Positions 1-6,739 of a stretch of 16,790 nt of DNA are shown here, one piece after another (position 1 is the first letter of the stretch; every line of letters begins with the position of its first letter). The notes beneath the pieces are model-generated. The model saw nothing but the letters and a program-made list of their open reading frames with translations, searched no databases and had not been told where the DNA came from. Source of the stretch: JBECKR01 sp040235415 (lineage in GTDB: Bacteria > Acidobacteriota > Polarisedimenticolia > Polarisedimenticolales > Polarisedimenticolaceae); NCBI GenBank assembly GCA_040235415.1, contig JBECKR010000015.1:1-16790 (forward strand), given 5' to 3'. Position numbers and translations under genes: made by a program.

Positions 1-1945
1 ACGTCAACGTGAGGTCGGCGCCGCTCTTCTCGACGCGCAGCGGCTCTCCGGGGACGCGATCGCCGTCCGGGACGCGGCCGGCGCCGGCGGCGGCGCACCC
101 GGTGCACGCCGACGTGTCGACCGCGCCGCAGTCGGCGGCGCACTGCAGCGCCCCGCCGGTGCAGCCGTAGTCGGCGCACGCCACCCCGCCGACGTCCGCG
201 CCGTCGCACGCTTCCCCGGGGTCGATCCGCCCGTTGCCGCACACCGGTCCGCCCGGAGGAATGCCCGCGGCGTAGACGTCGACCGACTCCGCCGTCCCGC
301 CGGACTCGTCGCGGTTGTCGGTGAAGACCGCGATCAGGTCGTCGAGCACGACGTCGAGACCGTTGTAGTCCCCGAACTCGAAGCCGTCGGCGATGTTGGG
401 CGACTGCACGGTCGTGACGCGCGACGGCGTCGACCACGTCGCGGCGCCGTCGGTCGAGTACGCGTAGTACAGGTCGACCGCGCTCCGCGTCGGGTCGCGG
501 CGGGTGTCGTAGAACACGACGTGGACGGTGCCGTCGGGTCCGACGCCGAGCCAGGGATGGTAGCGGTCGACCGAACCCTGGTCGGCGGTCTCGTGCGGTG
601 TCGAGACCGACCAGCTCGCGCCGCCGTCCCGGGAGCGGGCGACCCGGATGCGGGCGTGGTTCTGCGACGGGTTCGACACCGTCGGCGCGGTCGAGTCGGT
701 CCACGCCGCGTAGACGCTCCCGGCGTACGGCCCGCCGCCGAGGTCGGCGTCCGCCGAGACGTACACGAACGCCTCGCGGGACTCCATCGACGGCACCGGA
801 AACGAGAACGCCGCCTGCGTCGTGGCGACGACGGCCGACGGCGCGAACGTCACGCCGCCGTCGGTCGACGTCTTGAGCCGAATCGTGCGGCTGTTGAACG
901 CAGGCCACAGGTAGTAGATCTTCCCCGCCGCGTCCGTCGTGATGTCGCTTCCGATCCCCCGCTCCTCGGTCGCGGAGGAGAACGACTGCGTCGTGAACGT
1001 GTTCCCGAGATCCGTCGAGACCGCGAACTGCAGAACGTTGCTCTCGTGCCACGTGACGTAGACGTGGTCCTTGTAGGGCGACGACGCGCTGTTGTCGACG
1101 TGGAGGTACTCCTTGTCGCTGTTCCGCGTCGTGATCTCGCGGCGCGGGTCCCCCGGCGTGACGCTCTCGAGGCCGTTCCAGGTCGCGCCGCCGTCGTCGG
1201 AGCGGTAGAACCACACCGCGCAGCCGACGAACGAGCACTTCCCGAGCGTCGTGGTGTAAGCGTGGGCGCCGTCGGACGACCAGTCGACGGCGGGATCGCC
1301 GTTCGTGCCGCCGAGCGGCAGCAGCACCTCGGTCCAGGTCGCCCCGCCGTCCGTCGAGTAGTGCATCGTCTGACCCGCGTCCGGCCCGTTCGTCGCGGCG
1401 ACAACCTCGTTCGGGTCGACCGGGTTGACCTTGATCGAGGACTCCGCGGCCCCGGCCGGCGACGTCACTCGGACCTCCCCGGAAACGAGCCCCGCAGCGT
1501 CCGGCTCCGCGCCGGCCGCGGCGGCGTCGAGCACGACCGCGAGCCGCCCGTCGACCCGCCGGACGCCGCGGTACAGCCGTCCGTCGACGAGATAGCCCCC
1601 GAACAGGTCGAGGAAGATCGGAAGCGCGTGTCGCGGATACTGCGCCGGGCCGGTCCTCGGAAGGCTCGGCCACGCCTGCCGCATCCGGACCCGGAAGAAC
1701 GCCGGGATCGCGTCGCGGAGCTCCGCCTCGTTCGGGGCGAGAGCCGCGAGGTCCTCGAGCGTCAAAAGGTAGTTGCGGTCGTCCCACGGGCCGAACCGCA
1801 GCAGACTCGCGTAGTCGACGCGGGGGTCGATCCCCCGGGACGGATCCACGGAGACGGTCTTTCCCGCGTCGACGAACGCCGCCGCCGCCCTCGCCGAGCC
1901 CGCCGCGACGATCGCCAGCGCCAGAACGATCGCGACCTTCCGCAT
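1..1945 (-). CDS. Secreted Asp-box (BNR/sialidase-like) propeller protein, 3' end cut by window
   Basis: I read 648 codons from an ATG at 1945 to the window edge without a stop; the C-terminus lies outside. A GGAGGT lies a few bases upstream of the ATG and fixes the start. Residues 1-23 (MRKVAIVLALAIVAAGSARA...) are a signal peptide, so the product is exported. Six Asp-box motifs (S-x-D-x-G-x-x-W/F) occur at about residues 196 (STDGGATW), 247 (SDDGGATW), 308 (STDLGNTF), 358 (STDGGVTF), 435 (SRDGGASW) and 497 (STDGAATW), the pattern of a sialidase-type beta-propeller. From C569 a cysteine-rich segment begins with CGNGRIDPGEACDG, matching the Myxococcus-type Cys-rich repeat (DUF4215-like), followed by the start of another domain (VPDGDRVPGEPLRV). 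I see no clear FRIP motif, so true sialidase activity is not supported. It may be an extracellular glycan-binding or glycan-cleaving surface protein. Residues 24-150 are unassigned. Confidence 0.85.
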   Translation of the reverse strand, partial: MRKVAIVLALAIVAAGSARAAAAFVDAGKTVSVDPSRGIDPRVDYASLLRFGPWDDRNYLLTLEDLAALAPNEAELRDAIPAFFRVRMRQAWPSLPRTGPAQYPRHALPIFLDLFGGYLVDGRLYRGVRRVDGRLAVVLDAAAAGAEPDAAGLVSGEVRVTSPAGAAESSIKVNPVDPNEVVAATNGPDAGQTMHYSTDGGATWTEVLLPLGGTNGDPAVDWSSDGAHAYTTTLGKCSFVGCAVWFYRSDDGGATWNGLESVTPGDPRREITTRNSDKEYLHVDNSASSPYKDHVYVTWHESNVLQFAVSTDLGNTFTTQSFSSATEERGIGSDITTDAAGKIYYLWPAFNSRTIRLKTSTDGGVTFAPSAVVATTQAAFSFPVPSMESREAFVYVSADADLGGGPYAGSVYAAWTDSTAPTVSNPSQNHARIRVARSRDGGASWSVSTPHETADQGSVDRYHPWLGVGPDGTVHVVFYDTRRDPTRSAVDLYYAYSTDGAATWSTPSRVTTVQSPNIADGFEFGDYNGLDVVLDDLIAVFTDNRDESGGTAESVDVYAAGIPPGGPVCGNGRIDPGEACDGADVGGVACADYGCTGGALQCAADCGAVDTSACTGCAAAGAGRVPDGDRVPGEPLRVEKSGADLTLT

Positions 1946-2020
1946 CGAGGCACCTCCGCGCCGCAGAGAGGTACCCCGATCCCGCCGCGCCGGCAAGCGC
2001 GAAGCCCCGGCGACGCCCGC

Positions 2021-2494
2021 TCAGGGCGCGTTGTCGACTCCGAGGAGCTTGACGTGGCTGCCGTCGAGGTTCGGAATCCAGAGCTGGTAGGCCCGCCCGG
2101 TGAGGTTGATCTTCGAGTCCTGCTTCTTCGGCTGGTTGGCGCACTGCCCGCGGAACCCGTGGACGGACTGCGTCAGCTCGATCCGCATGATGACGTCCAT
2201 CTTGTTCCACTCTTCCGTGACCGCCGCGATCAACCGGGCGTACTCCGTGCTGCCGACGCCGACGGTCGCCGCGAACTTCAGCACGCCGTCGAGGCCGACC
2301 TCGTCGCCGATCGGCTTCGTCGGGAACCACCATGGCGAGACCTTGCCCTGGAACACGAGGTCGCGCCCGCGGGTGTTGAACTTGTAGAGCTCCGTCCCCG
2401 AGGTCAGCAGGATCTTCTCGGCCTTGCCGCCGACGAACGCCTTCGTGACCGTGACGTCCGCGCTGGTCCAGGCCAAACCGTCGTTGAGCGCCAT
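2021..2494 (-). CDS. Hypothetical protein, 157 aa, unknown function
   Basis: The ATG at 2494 is preceded by AAGGAGG at good spacing, the strongest ribosome site in the window, so the gene is very likely real. The protein has no signal peptide or membrane segment and looks cytoplasmic or released by an unknown route. I do not recognise the family. Visible features are GTELYKFN (about residue 33), KVSPWWFP (about 51), a helical stretch with STEYARLIAAVTEEWNKM, GFRGQCANQP (about 115) and a C-terminal YQLWIPNLDGS. The pattern 'G-T-x-L-Y-K ... S-P-W-W' faintly recalls ADP-ribosyltransferase-like or NADase toxin folds, but this is a guess from motif texture only. Base composition is lower in GC than the neighbours (37/60 over 2101-2160 and 34/60 over 2161-2220, counted by hand), which hints at transfer. 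It is transcribed away from the OPT transporter. The 75 bp between its stop and the Asp-box gene hold only a weak inverted repeat. Confidence 0.85.
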   Translation of the reverse strand: MALNDGLAWTSADVTVTKAFVGGKAEKILLTSGTELYKFNTRGRDLVFQGKVSPWWFPTKPIGDEVGLDGVLKFAATVGVGSTEYARLIAAVTEEWNKMDVIMRIELTQSVHGFRGQCANQPKKQDSKINLTGRAYQLWIPNLDGSHVKLLGVDNAP

Positions 2495-2522
2495 TCTATC
2501 GCCTCCTTTTCGCCACCGTGCG

Positions 2523-2554
2523 GATCGGCATCTCCCAAAATTAATGCGCCGATC
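2523..2554. promoter_or_regulatory. Operator-like inverted repeat over a candidate -10 in a divergent promoter region
   Basis: GATCGGC at 2523-2529 and GCCGATC at 2548-2554 form a perfect 7-bp inverted repeat with an 18-bp spacer. The spacer contains the only AT-rich island of the region, including the palindrome ATTAAT at 2540-2545. Read on the minus strand this could be a -10 element placing a transcript start near 2533, about 38 nt before the 157-residue gene. The layout is that of a repressor operator covering a promoter, but no -35 box is convincing and no binding protein is known. Confidence 0.35.
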
Positions 2555-2594
2555 GCGCCCGCGACCACCGAGGCAGGTCTATTCTTCGTCTCTT

Positions 2595-2613
2595 GCCGCC
2601 GGCGCCCGGCGGC
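2595..2613 (+). promoter_or_regulatory. Strong GC hairpin just upstream of the OPT gene
   Basis: GCCGCCGG (2595-2602), a CGC loop, and CCGGCGGC (2606-2613) make a perfect 8-bp stem with a 3-nt loop. It ends 16 nt before the OPT start codon at 2630 and abuts the Shine-Dalgarno-like CGAGG at 2617-2621. If the transporter transcript starts upstream, this stem would sit in its 5' leader. There is no U-tract, so it is not a standard intrinsic terminator. In DNA this GC-rich, chance stems are fairly common. Confidence 0.35.
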
Positions 2614-2629
2614 GAACGAGGTTCGCGCC

Positions 2630-4645
2630 ATGCACCTTCCCGAGAACGCGTTCCGAGAGCTCGAGCCCGGCGAGGCCTACCGCCCGATCGTCCCCGCGAC
2701 CGAGGCGCCTCCCGAGGTCACGCTCCGCTCCATCGTGTTCGGCCTCGCCATGACGGCGCTGTTCTCCGCCGCGGCCGCCTACATCGCGCTCAAGCTCGGC
2801 CAGGGGATCGAGTCGGCGATCCCGATCGCGATCCTCGCGATCGGCCTGTCGGCGGTCGCCGCGCGCAAGTCGACGCTGCTCGAGAACGTCAACATCGTGA
2901 CACTCGGCGCCACGGCCGGGATCGTGGTGGGCGGCTCGGTGTTCACGATGCCCGCGATCTTCATCCTGGGGCTCGAGCACCGCTCGAGTTTCTTCCAGAT
3001 CTTCCTGGTGCCGCTCCTCGGCGCGATCCTCGGCGTGATGTTCCTGATCCCGTTCCGGCGCTACTTCGTGGCGGAGATGCACGGCAAGCTGCCGTTCCCG
3101 GAGGCGACCGCGACGACCGAGATCCTCGTGACCGGCGCTCGCGGCGGCAACCAGGCGGTGGTGCTGCTGTACTCCATGGGCCTGGGCCTCGTGCTCGATT
3201 TCCTCGCGCTCAACTTCCGGCTGTGGCGTGACACCTTCACCACGACGCTCATCCCCCAGCTCCGGACGCTGACCGAGAACGTCAAGGCGATCTTCGTGCT
3301 CAACACCTCCGCGGCGGTGATGGGGCTCGGCTACATCGTCGGTCTGCGCTACGCCACGATCATCTGCGCCGGGTCGTTCGTGTCGTACTACGTGTTCATC
3401 CCGCTCGTCGCGAAGCTCGGGGGAGCCGTCCCGGGGCCGCTGTTCGTGGGACGCCCGCCGATCGCCGGCCTCGGCGCGGAGGACGTCTTCTTCGAGTACG
3501 TCCGGTACATCGGGATCGGCGGCATCTTCGCCGCCGGCGTGCTCTCGGTGCTCAAGATGTCGCCCGTGATCGCGCAGGCGGTGTCGCGGGTGTTCGGGGA
3601 GCTCGGGCGGGCCGGCCGCGCGGGCGGCGGCGAGGCGCGCACCGACCGCGACCTTTCGATGAGCGTCGTGGTGGGCTCGGTCGCCCTGCTCGCGATCGCG
3701 ATCTACGTCTACTTCCGGTTCGCGGTGCTCGCGGGGATGGACGGCGCGACGCGCAACGCGATCGTCTCGCTCGCCCTGACGCTCGGGATCGCGTTCCTGT
3801 TCGCGGCGGTGTCGGCCTGGGCGATCGCCATGATCAGCACGACGCCGATCTCCGGGATGACGCTCACGACGCTGATCATCTCCGCCGTCGTGCTGTCCTC
3901 GCTCGGCCTCACCGGCCCCGACGGCATGCTCGGCGTGCTGTTGATCGGCGGCGTCGTCTGCACCGCGCTGTCGATGACCGGGTCGATGGTGACGCTCCTC
4001 AAGGTCGGCTACTGGACCGGAGCGACGCCGCGGCGGATCCAGTTGACGCTCGTCGCGGGCTCGATCGTGGCGTCGGTGACCGTCACGGCGGTCATGATCC
4101 TGTTCAACCAGACCTACGGCTACGTCCCCGGGCCGGAGCACCCCAACCCGGTCGCCGCGCCGCAGGCGAACGCCATGGCGGCCGTCATCCGGTCGGTGCT
4201 CGAGTCCGGGAGCGCGCCCTGGTTCCTGTACGGCATCGGCGCGGTCGTCGCGGTCGTGGTCCAGATGCTGGGGATCTCGGCGCTCGCGTTCGCGCTCGGG
4301 ATGTACCTCCCGATCGAGCTCAACACCCCGATCCTGGCCGGCGCGATCGTCGGCTGGCTGATCAAGCGCCCGGCGGGTACCGCGCTCGCCCGCGCCCGCG
4401 GCAACCGCGGCACCCTGATCGCCTCCGGGTTCATCGCGGGCGGCGCGCTCGCGGGGGTGCTCGACGGCCTCCTGAAGTTCTCGTTCGATCGCTGGCGCTT
4501 TCCCTCCGGGTTCGACGCCGGAAACACCGGCGAGTTCGGGAACTGGCTCGGCCTCGTCGTCTTCGTCGCCATCGGGGCGTACATGTGGTGGGACGCGCGG
4601 CGGGCTTCCGAGGAGGAGGGGGCCGGTCCGGAGCTGAGCCTGTAG
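2630..4645 (+). CDS. OPT-family oligopeptide transporter
   Basis: This is a 671-residue polytopic inner-membrane protein. A soluble N-terminus of about 30 residues (MHLPENAFRELEPGEAYRPI) is followed by many hydrophobic segments, roughly 14-16 by eye. The family is recognised from LPFPEATATTEILVTG, AAAYIALKLGQGIESAIPIA near the first helices and the GSMVTLLKVGYWTG segment, all typical of bacterial OPT transporters (the subfamily of putative peptide or metal-chelate permeases). Known OPT members are proton-coupled importers of oligopeptides or metal-ligand complexes; the substrate here cannot be told from sequence. The start is the ATG at 2630 with CGAGG 8 nt upstream. The frame stays open upstream, but that part lies antisense to two other genes and has no transporter-like sequence. 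It stands alone: the minus-strand gene is divergent and the next plus-strand gene begins 114 bp later behind its own likely promoter. Confidence 0.93.
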   Translation: MHLPENAFRELEPGEAYRPIVPATEAPPEVTLRSIVFGLAMTALFSAAAAYIALKLGQGIESAIPIAILAIGLSAVAARKSTLLENVNIVTLGATAGIVVGGSVFTMPAIFILGLEHRSSFFQIFLVPLLGAILGVMFLIPFRRYFVAEMHGKLPFPEATATTEILVTGARGGNQAVVLLYSMGLGLVLDFLALNFRLWRDTFTTTLIPQLRTLTENVKAIFVLNTSAAVMGLGYIVGLRYATIICAGSFVSYYVFIPLVAKLGGAVPGPLFVGRPPIAGLGAEDVFFEYVRYIGIGGIFAAGVLSVLKMSPVIAQAVSRVFGELGRAGRAGGGEARTDRDLSMSVVVGSVALLAIAIYVYFRFAVLAGMDGATRNAIVSLALTLGIAFLFAAVSAWAIAMISTTPISGMTLTTLIISAVVLSSLGLTGPDGMLGVLLIGGVVCTALSMTGSMVTLLKVGYWTGATPRRIQLTLVAGSIVASVTVTAVMILFNQTYGYVPGPEHPNPVAAPQANAMAAVIRSVLESGSAPWFLYGIGAVVAVVVQMLGISALAFALGMYLPIELNTPILAGAIVGWLIKRPAGTALARARGNRGTLIASGFIAGGALAGVLDGLLKFSFDRWRFPSGFDAGNTGEFGNWLGLVVFVAIGAYMWWDARRASEEEGAGPELSL

Positions 4646-4672
4646 GCTTGCGCGTTCCGGATGTTCCAGGTC

Positions 4673-4708
4673 TTCCATCGACGAGCCTTTAGAGCTTAAA
4701 ATCGTCGA
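4673..4708 (+). promoter_or_regulatory. Candidate promoter with flanking inverted repeat
   Basis: An AT-rich island in otherwise GC-rich DNA contains TAAAAT at 4698-4703, five of six matches to a -10 box, about 56 nt before the start at 4760. A poor -35 candidate (TTCCAT, 4673-4678) lies 19 bp upstream. The island is bracketed by a perfect 7-bp inverted repeat, TCGACGA (4678-4684) and TCGTCGA (4702-4708), so a dimeric regulator could cover the promoter. The same repeat could also fold as a stem with a 17-nt loop after the OPT stop at 4645. I favour the promoter reading because there is no U-tract. Confidence 0.45.
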
Positions 4709-4759
4709 GCCCACGGTTGCGGTACGCCCCCACACACCCGCCACGAGGGAGGAACGGGA

Positions 4760-6739
4760 ATGTCTCGACGTCTCGTCGTCCGCATCGTCACGCTCGCGCT
4801 CGCCGGCCTCGTCGTCTGCGGCGCCGTCTCCGGCAAGGCGAAGGACTCGAACCGCATTCCGGCCACCAAGCTGATGATCAAAGCGAAGCTGCCCGGCGCC
4901 ACCAAGGCGGAGCTCGCCATGACCGACGTGCCGTTCGCCCCCGGGGCGCCGGCCGTCGTGCTGCTCGAGGCGGCGCAGCAGGAGTTCAAGCGGATCGTCA
5001 GCCAGGTCTCGCACACCCGGACGACGTACCTCCGCCGGGTGAAGATCCTGAAGGACGATGCGGTCGCGACCGAGAGCGACTACACGCAGGAGTACGGCCC
5101 GAAGGTCAAGCTCGACCGCGTCCAGGCGCGGACGATCCTTCCCGACGGCACGATCGTGGACGCCGGAGACGGCGTGCACACCGACGAGACCGAAACCCAG
5201 GACAAGATCGTCTCGGTCGCGTTCCCCCAGGTCCGCGTCGGCGCGATCCTGGAGCTCCTCATCGAGACGCACGTCGAGGGGTTCTCCCCGGCGCAGTGGA
5301 TCGTCCAGGAACACGTCCCGGTCCTCGACAGCCGGTTCATCCTGTCGCCGCCCCCCGACCTGCAGTTCAGCACCGGCTCGTCCTACCTGACCGCCGAGGA
5401 GCGCGAGCCGATCGTCGCCAAGACCGCCCGCGGCCTGACGGCGGTGTGGCACTTCACCGACGTCCCGGCGCTCCCGGACGAGCCGCACCAGCCGCCGCTC
5501 ATGGACATGGCGAAGGCGCTGTACATCATCCCGACCGCGCTGAGCGGGCAGGGCTACCACATCGACTTCGCGTCCGACTGGTCGAGGTTCAACAAGGACG
5601 AGCGCGAGTGGTGGGAGAACTGGCTGCGCTCGGGAAGCCGCGACGCGCGGGCGCTGGCCGAGCAGGTCGCCGCCGGGGCGGACGGCCCGGTCGCCAAGGC
5701 CGAGGCGATCCGCCGGGCGCTCCGCGCCCGCGTGAGGGTGCTCGGAAGCTCCTACGTCCCGATCCACGCGTCCCCCGACGAGACGCTCGCGTCGGGGACC
5801 GGCACGACGGCGGACCTCGCCGGCACCGCGGTCGCGATGCTCCGCGGCGTCGACGTCGACGCCTGCGTCGTCGAGACCCGCCGGCGCGAGGACGGGAAGA
5901 TCCCGGAGGGGTTCCCGGTTCAGGTGCTCCTGAACGAGACGCTGGTCCGGATCGAGGACGGAGGCCTCTACTTCAGCCCCGCCTCGGACGCCCCGGTCAC
6001 GCTGCTGCCCGCGTTCGCGCGCGGCGTCGTCGCGATGCCGATCGACGGTAAGTCGACGGCGCCGGTGCACCTACCGGACTTCACCCCCCGGGACAACCGC
6101 ATCGTGCGCGTCGCGAAGCTCCGGATCGGCGAGGGCGGCCGCCTCGAGGCCGAGGCGACCGCAACGTTCGAGGGTCTCAGGGCCGCCGCGTTGCGGGACA
6201 CCTTGCGCGACGTCCCGGAGGACCGCCGGCGGCGGGCCGTCGAGGAAGCGGTGGTGCAGCGCTACGTGCCGTCCGGAAACCTGACCGGGCTCGGGATCGA
6301 AGCGCTCGATGACGATTCCCGGCCGCTCGTGCTCAAGGTGACGTTCACTTCCGACGACTACGTCGTCGCGGCGGGCAAGCGCACGCTCGTCAACCTCCTG
6401 GTCCTCGACCGGGTCTCGACGGACGCGTGGTCGGCGCCGACCCGGAGCACCCCGATCGACCTCGGGGCGGGCTACGAGGCGATCGACCGCGTCTCGCTCG
6501 AGCTGCCCTCGGCCGCGACCGGGGTCGAGACGCCGGAGGACGTCCGCACCGACGTCCGCGGCGCTGGATCGTACTCGATCCACTACGGCAACGGCGGCGG
6601 GTACGTCTCGGTCGAGCGGCACCTGCGCCTCGACGGCGGCGAGCTCGCCTCGAGCAGCTGGACCGTGATCCAGCCGTTCTTCTCCCGCGTCGCCGCCGCG
6701 GACGACCGTCCCGTCGTCCTGACGACCGCCGCGCCGTGA
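4760..6739 (+). CDS. Exported DUF3857 / transglutaminase-like protein with a lost catalytic triad
   Basis: The product is 659 residues. A signal peptide (MSRRLVVRIVTLALAGLVVCG...) indicates export; LVVC is only a poor lipobox. The N-terminal half (to about residue 270) fits DUF3857, the beta-rich domain that precedes a transglutaminase-like fold in many secreted bacterial proteins. At the point where active members have G-D-C-K-D-K-A, this protein reads G-T-T-A-D-L-A, with T350 in place of the Cys. The downstream His is V387 (FPVQV instead of FDHVV) and the Asp is S406 (LYFSP instead of LILDG). By comparison with the adjacent paralogue it should therefore be inactive as a cysteine enzyme. The rest (about 420-659) is beta-rich and resembles the C-terminal part of DUF3857 proteins. 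Its stop overlaps the start of the next gene by 4 bp. Its function is unknown; a structural or regulatory partner role is inferred. Start: ATG at 4760 after GGGAGGAACGGGA. Confidence 0.85.
   Translation: MSRRLVVRIVTLALAGLVVCGAVSGKAKDSNRIPATKLMIKAKLPGATKAELAMTDVPFAPGAPAVVLLEAAQQEFKRIVSQVSHTRTTYLRRVKILKDDAVATESDYTQEYGPKVKLDRVQARTILPDGTIVDAGDGVHTDETETQDKIVSVAFPQVRVGAILELLIETHVEGFSPAQWIVQEHVPVLDSRFILSPPPDLQFSTGSSYLTAEEREPIVAKTARGLTAVWHFTDVPALPDEPHQPPLMDMAKALYIIPTALSGQGYHIDFASDWSRFNKDEREWWENWLRSGSRDARALAEQVAAGADGPVAKAEAIRRALRARVRVLGSSYVPIHASPDETLASGTGTTADLAGTAVAMLRGVDVDACVVETRRREDGKIPEGFPVQVLLNETLVRIEDGGLYFSPASDAPVTLLPAFARGVVAMPIDGKSTAPVHLPDFTPRDNRIVRVAKLRIGEGGRLEAEATATFEGLRAAALRDTLRDVPEDRRRRAVEEAVVQRYVPSGNLTGLGIEALDDDSRPLVLKVTFTSDDYVVAAGKRTLVNLLVLDRVSTDAWSAPTRSTPIDLGAGYEAIDRVSLELPSAATGVETPEDVRTDVRGAGSYSIHYGNGGGYVSVERHLRLDGGELASSSWTVIQPFFSRVAAADDRPVVLTTAAP

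Noticed and set aside
1988..2012. Inverted repeat CGCCGG/CCGGCG after the 157-residue gene as a terminator
   Set aside because: Arms of 6 bp around a 13-nt loop and no U-tract; such repeats are common by chance at this GC content. The rest of 1946-2020 shows nothing else.
521..2629. The OPT reading frame stays open far upstream of the chosen ATG
   Set aside because: The upstream part is antisense to the Asp-box gene and the 157-residue gene, its translation is Arg-rich low-complexity sequence, and the transporter homology begins just after 2630.
4760..4841. Lipoprotein signal in the first DUF3857 protein (LVVC)
   Set aside because: The residue before the Cys is Val, whereas a lipobox needs Gly, Ala or Ser there; an ordinary signal peptide fits better.
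2579..6070. A very long open frame on the minus strand opposite the OPT and first DUF3857 genes
   Set aside because: The translation is dominated by Arg, Asp, Glu, His and Gly without domains, the expected antisense shadow of GC-rich coding DNA; the plus-strand genes have clear families and ribosome sites.
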